Below, one piece after another: positions 52,517 to 61,342 of a stretch of 64,000 nucleotides of DNA. A program made the translations under genes and the position numbers. Position 1 is the stretch's first letter, and each line of letters starts with the position of its first letter. Source of the stretch: Rhodobiaceae bacterium (GTDB lineage: Bacteria > Pseudomonadota > Alphaproteobacteria > Rhizobiales > Tepidamorphaceae); the NCBI GenBank assembly GCA_020637855.1, contig JACKJR010000002.1:531271-595270 (forward strand), written 5' to 3'. The notes beneath the pieces were generated by a model, which saw nothing but the letters and a program-made list of their open reading frames with translations, was not told the origin of the DNA and made no database searches.

Positions 52517-53989
52517 TCATTTGCCAAGATATTTCTTCAGCGCCGCGGCGGCACCTTCGGACCAGATCATGCCGAGCCAATCCTTGAACAAATCGGCGAA
52601 ATGGGAATCCGCAAGATCGGTCCCGTAGAGGGAGGATTGCGACAGCCAGACACCTGAATCGTCTTTCGCCTGGCTTGCCGCCCTCTGGAGATCGCTCCAG
52701 AAAGGGTCGTTCGGCTCGATCACCGACCCGTCTTCCCGGGTTCCCTCGCACATGCGCGCCCAAAGGGCCTCCACCAGGGCAAGACCCGCAACGGATGCCT
52801 TCGCCGCGAGGCGGTCCCGCACGATCGGCAGGACGAAGCCGCTGTGCCGTGACGAGCCGTCAAAGGCGACGCGGCGCGTGGTGTCGATGATCCGGGGATT
52901 GGAGAACCGCCGCGCGATGAGATCGACGTAGTCCGCCGGCATCATGTCCGGCGTCGGGTGAACACTCGGAGCTATTTCCTCATGCTCCACCTTGCGGAAG
53001 AAATCAGAAACCAGCGGATGCGCCATGCACTCCGCGATGGTTGCGATGGACAGGATTTCCCCGGCGTTGGCGAGCACTTGATGGCCCGCATTGAGTATCC
53101 GGATCTTCATCGTCTCGTAGGCGTGGACGTCGTCCGAAAACGTGGCGCCCACCTTGTCCCAATCGGGCCGGCCTGCGCAAAATTTGTCCTCGACCACCCA
53201 TTGCCGGAACATTTCATGGGTGACCGGGGCCATATCGCGAACACCAAGGCTTTCGGCCAGTTTGAGTTCAGCGGGGCCTGTCGCCGGAACGATGCAATCA
53301 ACCATGGAGTTGGGGAAGCTCGCCTCCGCCTCGATCCAGTCCGCAAGATCCGGATCGGAAAGCCGGGCAAGGCCCGTGACCGTCTGGCGCAGGATGGAAC
53401 CGTTGCCCTGAAGGTTGTCGCAACTCAACCCGGTAAATGGCAATAAGCCCGCCTCCCGCCGGCGCTTGTACGCCGCAACCATGGCCCCGAATGCGGTCAT
53501 CGGTCTGTCGGGACAAGCCGCATCATGCTGGATATCGGGATGCGTGGCGTCGAACCCCTTCGTCACAGGATCGATATAATACCCGCCCTCGGTCACGGTC
53601 AGGCTGACAATCCGGATGGCCGGGTCTGACATCTGGCGGATCAGTGACCCGTTCCCGACATCAACCGGAACGTAGTCGACCATCGGACCGATGACCTCAG
53701 CGGACACGCCGTCCGGCTCCAGCGCGATCAGTGTCGTCAAGCAATCCTGCGCAAGAAGCCTTGTACGCATTTGCCCATCATAGGGTCGCACACCCGCGCC
53801 GATGATGGCCCAGTCATGAGCCTCGCCCTGCTGCATTAGCCGATGAAGATACCAGGCCTGATGCGCCCGGTGAAAATTGCCGACACCGATATGGACAATT
53901 CCCGGTTTTAGCTTCCACCGGTCATAGCGTGGCGTATCCACCTGCAAGCTCGAAAGCGCTGCATTGGAAAGGCTGACAAGATCATCCAT
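52517..53989 (-). CDS. mtlK: Mannitol 2-dehydrogenase (polyol dehydrogenase family)
   Basis: 490 residues. The NAD-binding start IVHIGVGNFHRAHQAWYLH and the catalytic KIRILNAGHQVLANAG (Lys, Asn, His) define the long-chain mannitol dehydrogenases. It oxidises mannitol (or arabitol/sorbitol) to the ketose. The locus order (SBP, two permeases, ATPase, dehydrogenase, kinase) matches the Rhodobacter smo/mtl operon without the separate SmoS sorbitol dehydrogenase. Confidence 0.92.
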   Translation of the reverse strand: MDDLVSLSNAALSSLQVDTPRYDRWKLKPGIVHIGVGNFHRAHQAWYLHRLMQQGEAHDWAIIGAGVRPYDGQMRTRLLAQDCLTTLIALEPDGVSAEVIGPMVDYVPVDVGNGSLIRQMSDPAIRIVSLTVTEGGYYIDPVTKGFDATHPDIQHDAACPDRPMTAFGAMVAAYKRRREAGLLPFTGLSCDNLQGNGSILRQTVTGLARLSDPDLADWIEAEASFPNSMVDCIVPATGPAELKLAESLGVRDMAPVTHEMFRQWVVEDKFCAGRPDWDKVGATFSDDVHAYETMKIRILNAGHQVLANAGEILSIATIAECMAHPLVSDFFRKVEHEEIAPSVHPTPDMMPADYVDLIARRFSNPRIIDTTRRVAFDGSSRHSGFVLPIVRDRLAAKASVAGLALVEALWARMCEGTREDGSVIEPNDPFWSDLQRAASQAKDDSGVWLSQSSLYGTDLADSHFADLFKDWLGMIWSEGAAAALKKYLGK

Positions 53990-54052
53990 TGGCCATCATC
54001 CCCAACACCGGAGTTGATGGCCCTGATTGCAAAAACATGCTCATGACCCCTG

Positions 54053-55063
54053 TCACGCGATCCTCTGGCCGTTCGCGTCGAACTTGTGGAGCACGTCCAT
54101 GCGGGGAACGAGATAGATACGATCACCGTGGCGGTAGGACACTTCGCCATCGGAGCGCACGGTAATCACATCCGCCAGACCGGTGTCGTGCACGTGGAAG
54201 ATCGTATCCGAGCCCAGATGCTCGGAGACACCGACCACGCCGGGCCAGGCACCCTTTACCCGCTTCGCCGAAACGGTGATGTGCTCGGGCCGGATGCCTA
54301 TGGTGTGAGCCTTGTGCTTCGCAGCTTCCTTGCCTTCGATGAGATTCATCTTGGGCGATCCGATGAAGCCTGCGACAAACGTGTTCTGCGGGCGGTGGTA
54401 GAGTTCCAGCGGACTTCCCACCTGCTCGATAACGCCTGCGCGAAGCACGACGATCTTGTCGGCCATGGTCATGGCCTCCACCTGGTCGTGGGTGACATAG
54501 ATCATCGTGGTCTTCAAACGTTCGTGCAGCTCGCTGATCTCAAGCCGCATGCCAACGCGCAGCGCGGCATCGAGGTTCGACAACGGCTCGTCGAACAGGA
54601 ACGCGGAAGGTTCACGAACGATCGCCCGGCCGATTGCAACGCGCTGGCGCTGACCGCCCGAGAGCTGCCCCGGACGCCGATCCAGGTAATCCGTGAGATT
54701 AAGGGCCTTCGCGGCAGCCTCGATCCGGCGTTCCTGTTCGGCCTGGTCCATCTTCGCCATGCGCAGCGGAAAGGCGATGTTCTTCTTCACCGACATATGC
54801 GGATAAAGCGCATAGGACTGGAACACCATGGCGAGCCCGCGCTTGGCTGGCGGGATTTCGGTGGCGTCATTGTCGTCGATGGAGATCGTTCCGGATGTCA
54901 CGTCCTCCAGCCCGGCGATAAGCCGCAGCAGCGTGGACTTGCCGCAGCCCGAAGGCCCGACGAACACACAGAACTCGCCGTCTTCGATGGTCAGGTCCAG
55001 TGGCGGAATGACATTCACATTCCCGAAGCTTTTGGTGACCTGATTGAGTTGAATCTGTCCCAT
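54053..55063 (-). CDS. smoK: Polyol ABC transporter ATP-binding protein
   Basis: 336 residues, MalK/UgpC type. Walker A GPSGCGKST at 36-44, signature LSGGQRQRVAIGRAI, Walker B FLFDEPLSNLD, then the C-terminal TOBE/OB domain (HTIGIRPEHITVS). It powers the adjacent permease pair. Confidence 0.92.
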   Translation of the reverse strand: MGQIQLNQVTKSFGNVNVIPPLDLTIEDGEFCVFVGPSGCGKSTLLRLIAGLEDVTSGTISIDDNDATEIPPAKRGLAMVFQSYALYPHMSVKKNIAFPLRMAKMDQAEQERRIEAAAKALNLTDYLDRRPGQLSGGQRQRVAIGRAIVREPSAFLFDEPLSNLDAALRVGMRLEISELHERLKTTMIYVTHDQVEAMTMADKIVVLRAGVIEQVGSPLELYHRPQNTFVAGFIGSPKMNLIEGKEAAKHKAHTIGIRPEHITVSAKRVKGAWPGVVGVSEHLGSDTIFHVHDTGLADVITVRSDGEVSYRHGDRIYLVPRMDVLHKFDANGQRIA

Positions 55064-55075
55064 GGGTCGGGTTCC

Positions 55076-55906
55076 TTATTTCACCGCGCCGAAAGTCAGG
55101 CCGCGGACAAGTTGCTTCTGGCTGAACCAGCCAAGGATCAGGATCGGCGCAATCGCCATGGTCGAAGCCGCGCTGAGCTTGGCGTAGAACAGGCCTTCGG
55201 GACTGGAGTAACTGGCGATGAAAGCCGTCAGCGGGGCCGCTTTGGCTGCCGTGAGGTTCAGCGTCCAGAAGGCTTCGTTCCAGGCGAGAATGATGTTCAA
55301 CAGCACCGTGGAGGCGATGCCGGGAATGGCCATAGGCGTGAGCACATGGATGATTTCGTCCCGCAGCGTCGCACCGTCCATCCGCGCGGCTTCCAGGATT
55401 TCTCCCGGGATTTCACGGAAATAGGTGTAGAGCATCCACACGATGATCGGCAGGTTGATCAGCGTCATCACCGCAACGAGCCCGACCTTGGTGTCCAGCA
55501 ATCCCAGTTCGATGAAGATCAGGTAGATCGGATAGAGCACGCCGACCGCCGGAAGCATTTTCGTCGACAGCATCCAAAGCAGGATGTCCTTGGTCTTCTT
55601 CGAGGGCACGAAGGCCATCGACCATGCCGCGGGAACCGAGATGATGGTCCCCAGAACAGTGGATCCGACGGCGATGATGACCGAGTTCCAGAGGAACCGC
55701 GCATAGTCGGAACGCTCCTGCACGATCGCATAGTTCTCCAGCGTCCAGTCGAAGAACAGGAATACCGGGGGATCGGAGATCGCCTGCGCTTCGGTCTTGA
55801 AGCTGGTCAGGACCGTCCAGAGGATCGGGAAGAAGATCAGAAAACCGATCGTCCATGCCACCAGGGTGTTGACGATCTTGCGTTTTTGCGTGATTTCGCG
55901 CGCCAT
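55076..55906 (-). CDS. smoG: Polyol ABC transporter permease (MalG-type)
   Basis: 276 residues from the ATG at 55906; six helices. The EAA loop is EILEAARMDGATLRDEIIHVLTPMAIPGIAS. The C-terminal GLFYAKLSAASTMAIAPILILGWFSQKQLVRGLTFGAVK is typical of MalG-like permeases. An in-frame start 33 bp upstream lies inside the gap after smoF. Confidence 0.9.
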   Translation of the reverse strand: MAREITQKRKIVNTLVAWTIGFLIFFPILWTVLTSFKTEAQAISDPPVFLFFDWTLENYAIVQERSDYARFLWNSVIIAVGSTVLGTIISVPAAWSMAFVPSKKTKDILLWMLSTKMLPAVGVLYPIYLIFIELGLLDTKVGLVAVMTLINLPIIVWMLYTYFREIPGEILEAARMDGATLRDEIIHVLTPMAIPGIASTVLLNIILAWNEAFWTLNLTAAKAAPLTAFIASYSSPEGLFYAKLSAASTMAIAPILILGWFSQKQLVRGLTFGAVK

Positions 55907-55916
55907 GGCTTCCTCC

Positions 55917-56783
55917 TCACGCGTCCAGATTCTTGCCAACGATGCGCATCAGGAAGATCGCGACGATGTTGGCGAGGATGATGGCGAAGACACCGCCGGC
56001 GGAACCGAGACCCACGTTCTGGCTTTCCAGCACCCGCTGGTAGATCAGATAGGTGAGCGTGCGCGTGCCGAAGCTACCTTGTGTCGTGACGAAGATTTCC
56101 GCGAAAACCGACAGCAGAAAGATCGTCTGGATCAGCAAAACCACGGTGATCGCCCGCGACAGGTGCGGCAGGATGATGTGTCCGAACCGAGCCAGCGGCG
56201 ACGCGCCATCCATCTCGGCGGCTTCCAGCTGTTCACTGTCGAGCGACTGGATTGCCGTCAGCAGGATCAGTGTTGCAAACGGGAGCCAGCGCCAGGAAAT
56301 GATCAGGATGATCGAAGGCAGCGAAGCCTCGCTCAGCCATTCCACCGGCTGTGCCCCGAACGCCTTCCACAAATGCGCGAAGAGGCCGTTGACGGGATCC
56401 ATGAACATGTTCTTCCAGACCAGCGCGGAGACCGTTGGCATAATGAAGAACGGGGCGATGAAGAGAATGCGGACAACCCCCTGCCCCCACATCGGCTGAT
56501 CCAGCAGCAGCGCCAGCAGGACACCGAGCACGAGCGTAATGAGCAGCACGCCGCCGACGATGAGCAGGGTCGCCTGTACCGACGGCCAGAACGAGCTGGA
56601 GGACACGAAACGCGCGTAGTTGTCGAACCCTACCCATCCAAGATCGCCACCGCGCAGGGGCAGGTACTTCTTGAACGAGAAGTAGAGTGTCATGATCAGC
56701 GGGACGAGCATCCACCCGAGGAGCAGAATGACCGCCGGTGCCATCATCAGGCGCGCCGCTGACCGGGAATGCTGGGTCGCCAT
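55917..56783 (-). CDS. smoF: Polyol ABC transporter permease (MalF-type)
   Basis: 288 residues from the ATG at 56783 (MATQHSRSAARLMMAPAVILLLGW). Six helices; EAA loop EQLEAAEMDGASPLARFGHIILPHLSRAI. Forms the channel with smoG. The upstream in-frame ATG (56819) adds 12 residues. Confidence 0.9.
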   Translation of the reverse strand: MATQHSRSAARLMMAPAVILLLGWMLVPLIMTLYFSFKKYLPLRGGDLGWVGFDNYARFVSSSSFWPSVQATLLIVGGVLLITLVLGVLLALLLDQPMWGQGVVRILFIAPFFIMPTVSALVWKNMFMDPVNGLFAHLWKAFGAQPVEWLSEASLPSIILIISWRWLPFATLILLTAIQSLDSEQLEAAEMDGASPLARFGHIILPHLSRAITVVLLIQTIFLLSVFAEIFVTTQGSFGTRTLTYLIYQRVLESQNVGLGSAGGVFAIILANIVAIFLMRIVGKNLDA

Positions 56784-56899
56784 GGCAGGCTCCTCCCCAC
56801 GGACCGCTATACGGCCCATAACATTGTCCGATTTGACTGGCTGAAAGCCGGGGTGGAGAGCGCAAGTATGTGTGCGTGCGCTCTCCGGTCCTGTAAGGG

Positions 56900-58207
56900 C
56901 TAGTAGCCCGCAGCTTCCATTTCATCAACGGTGAGGGCTTGCGCTTTCTCAAGCGCCTCCTCGACCGACTGCTGGCCAGCCAGTGCGGCGGAGATTTCCT
57001 GGCCCACTTGCGTGGCAATGCCGGCAAACTCCGGAATGGCGACGAACTGGACGCCGGTATAAGGCACCGGATCGACCGTCGGGTTCGTCGGATCGGCCGA
57101 GTTGATCGAGCCGAGCGTCATCGCCGCAAACGGAACCTTGGCGTATTCCGGATTCTCGTAGAGCGAAGTGCGGGTTCCAGGCGGCACGTTGGCCCAGCCT
57201 TCCTTGGAGGCCACAAGCGCAGTGTATTCCTTGGAGGTGGCCCAGGCGATGAATTCCTTGGCTGCATCCTCAGCGTCAGTACCCGCGGGAATGGCCAGTG
57301 ACCAGGCCCAGAGCCAGTTGCCGCGCTTACCCAGCCCCTTGTCCGGAGCGAGTGCAAAACCGACCTTGTCGGCCACGGTGGAGTCGTTCGCGTTGGTCAC
57401 GAATGATGCCGCGACCGTGGCATCGATCCACATGCCGCACTTGCCCTGCTGGAACAGCGACAGATTCTCGTTGAACCCGTTGGTCGAGGCGCCGGGAGGA
57501 CCGTAATTGTTCATAAGGTCCATGTAGAAATTGATCGTATCGGACCACTGAGGCGTGTTGAACTGCGCCTTCCAGTCCTCGTCGAACCAGCGCGCGCCGA
57601 ACGAGTTGGCCATGGCGGTCAGGAAGGCCATGTTCTCGCCCCACCCCGCTTTGCCGCGCAGGCAGATGCCATAAACCTCGTTGCCCTTGTCGGTCATCGC
57701 GGCGGCAGCCTGCTTGATGAAGTCCCAGGTCGGAGCCTCCGGCATGTCCAGGCCGGCCTTCTTCATCAGGTCGGTGCGGTACATTACCATGGAGCTTTCG
57801 CCATAGAACGGCGCCGCATAGAGCTCTCCGTCGATGGTCAGGCCATTGCGGATCGCCGGCAGCAGATCGCCCGCATCCCAGCTCTCCGGCAAGTCATTCA
57901 AAGAGACCAGCCAGCCCTGCTTGCCCCAGATCGGCACTTCATAGGTGCCGATGGTCATGACATCGAACTGTCCACCCTTGGCGGCGACATCCTGCGTGAC
58001 ACGCTGGCGCAGAACGTTTTCCTCCAGCGTCACCCATTCCAGCTTGATGTCGGGGTGCTTCGCGGTGAAATCCTCGGCCAGACCCTGCATGCGGATCATG
58101 TCGCCGTTGTTCACGGTGGCTATGGTGATCGTTGTCTCGGCGAATGCGGCGCCCGCAGACGCCAGTGTCAGCGCCGTCGCGGCGCAAAGCGCTTTCTTCA
58201 AGGGCAT
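56900..58207 (-). CDS. smoE: Polyol ABC transporter substrate-binding protein
   Basis: 435 residues, periplasmic, with signal peptide MPLKKALCAATALTLASAGAAFA. The extracellular-solute-binding family 1 pattern is present (EDFTAKHPDIKLEWVTLEENVLRQRVTQDVA, CGMWIDATVAASF). The upstream TTTGGGAGGAAAAAATAA supplies the ribosome site. First structural gene of the locus; a LacI-type operator lies upstream. Confidence 0.92.
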   Translation of the reverse strand: MPLKKALCAATALTLASAGAAFAETTITIATVNNGDMIRMQGLAEDFTAKHPDIKLEWVTLEENVLRQRVTQDVAAKGGQFDVMTIGTYEVPIWGKQGWLVSLNDLPESWDAGDLLPAIRNGLTIDGELYAAPFYGESSMVMYRTDLMKKAGLDMPEAPTWDFIKQAAAAMTDKGNEVYGICLRGKAGWGENMAFLTAMANSFGARWFDEDWKAQFNTPQWSDTINFYMDLMNNYGPPGASTNGFNENLSLFQQGKCGMWIDATVAASFVTNANDSTVADKVGFALAPDKGLGKRGNWLWAWSLAIPAGTDAEDAAKEFIAWATSKEYTALVASKEGWANVPPGTRTSLYENPEYAKVPFAAMTLGSINSADPTNPTVDPVPYTGVQFVAIPEFAGIATQVGQEISAALAGQQSVEEALEKAQALTVDEMEAAGY

Positions 58208-58283
58208 TTATTTTTTCCTCCCAAACGGACTTTTTGTCCTGAGGGAAGCTTGGGGCATAGACAAGCGCGTGTCAATCAAATAA

Positions 58284-58297
58284 TTAACGCGAGTAAA
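58284..58297. promoter_or_regulatory. Candidate operator upstream of smoE
   Basis: TTAACGCGAGTAAA, 76 bp upstream of the smoE ATG. It matches the sequence before the LacI regulator gene (59382-59395) at 12 of 14 positions and has the CpG-centred near-palindromic shape of LacI-family operators. Confidence 0.6.
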
Positions 58298-58329
58298 GTA
58301 TTTTGAATAAGCGTATCTGCCTCAGCGTA

Positions 58330-59361
58330 TTATGCAGAGTTGCGAAGCACCAACTTCCCGTCGAAAAGCGTAATCGTACGCCGCTGCCCGCGTTGATCGG
58401 AATCGATCACTTCAAGCAGAGCCATGGCCGCACGATCGGCAATCGCCGAGTAATCCTGAGAAATGGTCGTGAGGCTTGGACATGTGTATCGCGAGAAGGG
58501 GTGGTCGTCGTGACCGGCAATTCTCAGAACACAGCCTTCATCGCACCCGACCTTCAGTCCCTGCTCGTAGGCGGCCGCCAAAACGCCGATCGCCAGGCGA
58601 TCGTTGCTGCACAAAATCGTATTGGTCGGGAATACGCCTTCAGCCATCATCCTGCCGCCTTCGCGATAGCCGATCTCCTCGAAATCCCAGCCGGTACCCA
58701 CCGCCTGAAAGATGTGCGCCTCCTGCCCCAGATGCTTCATGCTCTCAAGATAGGCTTCACGCCGCTTGTTGGCATTCGGGTTGGACGGTGTCCGCATCTC
58801 GAAGAAACAGGGAGGTTCCCCGCTTCGGCACAGGTAACTCACGATCAGCGCAATGCTCTGGGCGTTGTTGGTACCGATAAAGGCCTCCCCCGCGCCCTCG
58901 ACATCGGCATCAAACAAGACAAGAGGGACATCCTGGCCAAAGCGCTGAATCGTGGCCTTGTCCGACGCACGGCCAAAAGGCGCAAGCAGCACGCCGGCCG
59001 GCTTGAGCGCACGCAGTGACTCAAGATTATCATGCTCCTGCGCGAGATTGCCGTGCGAGCTCAGCAGGATGGGGCTGTACCCGGCCGCGATGCAGGCCAG
59101 TTCGACCGCACGCCCGATTTCATTGAAGAACGGATCTGCAAGATACGGCACGACAATCCCGATATTCCGGGTCGTGCGCCGGTTCTGGTTCGTTGCATAT
59201 ATGTTCGGCCGATAATCGTATTTACCGAGCGCAGCCTCGATCTTGCGCCGGGTAGAAACCCGGACGCTTCCAGGATCGTTGAAATATTTCGAAAGCGTCG
59301 GGCGTGAAATACCGCTGACGGATGCGAATTCCTCCATGTTCCGGATCTTGCGGGGTTCCAT
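58330..59361 (-). CDS. LacI-family regulator of the polyol locus
   Basis: 343 residues from the ATG at 59361. The HTH is MEEFASVSGISRPTLSKYFNDPGSVRVSTRRKIEAALGKYDYRPN, followed by a periplasmic-binding-like sensor domain (NIGIVVPYLADPFFNEIGRAVELA). The recognition helix reads SRPTLSKYFND rather than the usual S..TVSRVLN, a variant of this family. It sits directly upstream of smoE in the same direction and likely represses the locus until the polyol is present. A GTG 15 bp upstream is an alternative start. Confidence 0.9.
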   Translation of the reverse strand: MEPRKIRNMEEFASVSGISRPTLSKYFNDPGSVRVSTRRKIEAALGKYDYRPNIYATNQNRRTTRNIGIVVPYLADPFFNEIGRAVELACIAAGYSPILLSSHGNLAQEHDNLESLRALKPAGVLLAPFGRASDKATIQRFGQDVPLVLFDADVEGAGEAFIGTNNAQSIALIVSYLCRSGEPPCFFEMRTPSNPNANKRREAYLESMKHLGQEAHIFQAVGTGWDFEEIGYREGGRMMAEGVFPTNTILCSNDRLAIGVLAAAYEQGLKVGCDEGCVLRIAGHDDHPFSRYTCPSLTTISQDYSAIADRAAMALLEVIDSDQRGQRRTITLFDGKLVLRNSA

Positions 59362-59381
59362 TCTCAGTCCAGCCACCTAAC

Positions 59382-59395
59382 TAAACGCGCGTAAA
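59382..59395. promoter_or_regulatory. Candidate operator of the LacI regulator gene
   Basis: TAAACGCGCGTAAA, 20 bp upstream of the regulator ATG, nearly palindromic around the central CGCG. It differs at two positions from the site before smoE, consistent with autoregulation by the same protein. Confidence 0.6.
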
Positions 59396-59540
59396 ATTAC
59401 GATTTCCCAATATTGACAATTTGAATGGCCGGTCAAGAGGTCGGTCCGAATGCGGCCATGCAGCAACCGGTCTCATCTCAAGCACATGCAAGGGATGCTG
59501 CGCATGCGGACACGCGCAAGACATCAGACCTAACCAACTG

Positions 59541-59557
59541 AAATCACACGAAGTGTG
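59541..59557 (-). terminator. Short hairpin downstream of tRNA-Met
   Basis: On the minus strand, immediately after the CCA end: CACAC-TTC-GTGTG then ATTT. A 5-bp stem with a 3-nt loop and a short T-run; a plausible tRNA terminator or processing signal. Confidence 0.4.
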
Positions 59558-59634
59558 TGGTAGCGGAGGAGGGACTTGAACCCCCGACACGCGGATTATG
59601 ATTCCGCTGCTCTAACCAACTGAGCTACTCCGCC
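59558..59634 (-). tRNA. tRNA-Met (CAT), elongator type
   Basis: 77 nt with an encoded CCA. Acceptor GGCGGAG pairs with CTCCGCT; D-arm AGCTCAGTTGGTTAGAGC; anticodon stem GCGGA/TCCGC with loop ATCATAA, anticodon CAT; T-arm GGGGGTTCAAGTCCCTC. The paired first acceptor base and GGTTA D-loop fit elongator Met rather than initiator. An Ile2 (lysidine) tRNA is less likely by overall sequence. Confidence 0.93.
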
Positions 59635-59790
59635 CCAAGGGCTGCTTCTTTGATATGGCCGGTCATCATGCAGCTATGCTTGGATAACCCGTTCAGGCCG
59701 AAGCGGCAGCGCCGCCAGAAGCGCGGGCGATATAAGGTTGACGCAGCAGGCCTGTCAAGCAAGCCGGTCCAGACTTCTACACACGGATGA

Positions 59791-60993
59791 TCAGCTTGCG
59801 CTGACAGTTTCCATCGCCCGCGAGCGCTGGCCCGCGGCCGTGGCATCATGGGCGGTCTGCGTCGCGTCGATCGTACCGCCGCCCAACAGGCGCCCGCGCC
59901 CGTCGGTGAGATCGTAGAAAGCGCAAGCCTGGCCGGGCGAAACACCGGTCTCCGGCTCCAGCAGCTCGACCGCCGGCATGCCCTCAACACGCATCAGCCG
60001 CGCCGGCACGGGCGGACGGGTCGAGCGCACCTTGACCGCGATTTCCCGTTCCTGCTCCTGCGCATCCTCAAACCGTCCGTCTCCGAGCCAGTTGATATCC
60101 CGCAGCAGCACGGTCGCGGTTTCCAGCGCCGAACGCGGGCCAACGATAACGCGCGCCTTGTCGGCATCGAGCGCGACCACATAGAGCGGCTCGCCGGTCG
60201 CAACACCGATGCCCCGGCGCTGGCCTACCGTGTAACGCAGAATGCCTTCATGCCTGCCGAGCACACGCCCGTCGACATGCACGATATCGCCGGGTGCCGC
60301 CGCATCGGGACGCAGCTTCTCGATCACCTGGGAATATTTGCCCGTCGGCACGAAACAGATGTCCTGACTGTCGCTTTTCTCGGCAACCGCAAGTCCGTGC
60401 CTGCGAGCGATCTCGCGGGTTTCGTCCTTGTGCATGTCGCCAAGGGGAAAGCGCAGAAAATCGGTCTGCGCCTGGGTCGTGGCGAACAGGAAATAGCTCT
60501 GGTCGCGATCGGGATCGAGTGCGCGGTAGAGTGCCCTGTGGCCCGAGCCATCCAGTGCGGGACGCGAGGAAATGTAATGGCCGGTCGCAAGCGCCTGCGC
60601 ACCAAGCTCGCGCGCGGTATCCAGCAGGTCGTGGAACTTGATCTTCTGGTTGCAACTGACACATGGCACCGGCGTCTCGCCGGCAATGTAACTGTCGGCG
60701 AAGGCGTCGATGACAGCGGCCTTGAAGCGCTGCTCGTAGTCGAGAACGTAATGGGGAATGCCGAGCGCATCGGCAACGCGGCGGGCATCGTGAATATCCT
60801 GCCCCGCGCAGCAGGCCCCGGCGCGGTGGATGGCCTCGCCATGATCGTATAGCTGCAGCGTCACGCCGACCACGTCATAGCCGGCCTCCTTCAGAAGCGC
60901 GGCAACGACAGACGAATCCACGCCACCCGACATGGCAACCACCACGCGGGTGTCCTCCCGCTTTCCGGGCAGATCAAGATCGATAGAAGTCAT
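59791..60993 (-). CDS. mnmA: tRNA-specific 2-thiouridylase MnmA
   Basis: 400 residues from the ATG at 60993. The PP-loop SGGVDSS is at 22-28; Cys114 (in CVSCNQKIKF) and Cys213 (in SQDICFVPTGKY) match the catalytic pair. It thiolates U34 of tRNA Lys/Glu/Gln. ATGs further upstream are in frame, but the sequence there is not conserved. Next to tRNA-Met. Confidence 0.95.
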   Translation of the reverse strand: MTSIDLDLPGKREDTRVVVAMSGGVDSSVVAALLKEAGYDVVGVTLQLYDHGEAIHRAGACCAGQDIHDARRVADALGIPHYVLDYEQRFKAAVIDAFADSYIAGETPVPCVSCNQKIKFHDLLDTARELGAQALATGHYISSRPALDGSGHRALYRALDPDRDQSYFLFATTQAQTDFLRFPLGDMHKDETREIARRHGLAVAEKSDSQDICFVPTGKYSQVIEKLRPDAAAPGDIVHVDGRVLGRHEGILRYTVGQRRGIGVATGEPLYVVALDADKARVIVGPRSALETATVLLRDINWLGDGRFEDAQEQEREIAVKVRSTRPPVPARLMRVEGMPAVELLEPETGVSPGQACAFYDLTDGRGRLLGGGTIDATQTAHDATAAGQRSRAMETVSAS

Positions 60994-61342
60994 TCCAGCG
61001 GCTTCGCACTTTTCTGCGCGGCAACCCGTACGGCGCCGGCGCACATTGTTCATGCAGGGCAATTTATGTCTGCAGGCGGTGAAAGGCCAGCACCGCAATC
61101 ATAAAACATGTCTGCTGCTTCCCCCGCCCATACCCGGCAGAAGATTCCGCCCTGCCCGGCAATCGCTTCCCTGATTGCGAACATTGCACGGACCGCATCA
61201 TTTTCCGCAATTCAGGCAGCTATTTGATTCCAAAGGATTTTTCGACCGAAAGCGCGGCAGCCTCAAAACTGGCCCGGCACTTGCTGAACACTGGGCAGGG
61301 CGGAGTGCGCCCTAAAGATGAAGCAGTACGGATGAGTGTCAC

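Noticed and set aside
54086..55981. 631-codon ORF opposite the smoK and smoG genes
   Set aside because: Antisense of two well-identified transporter genes, with a low-complexity charged product.
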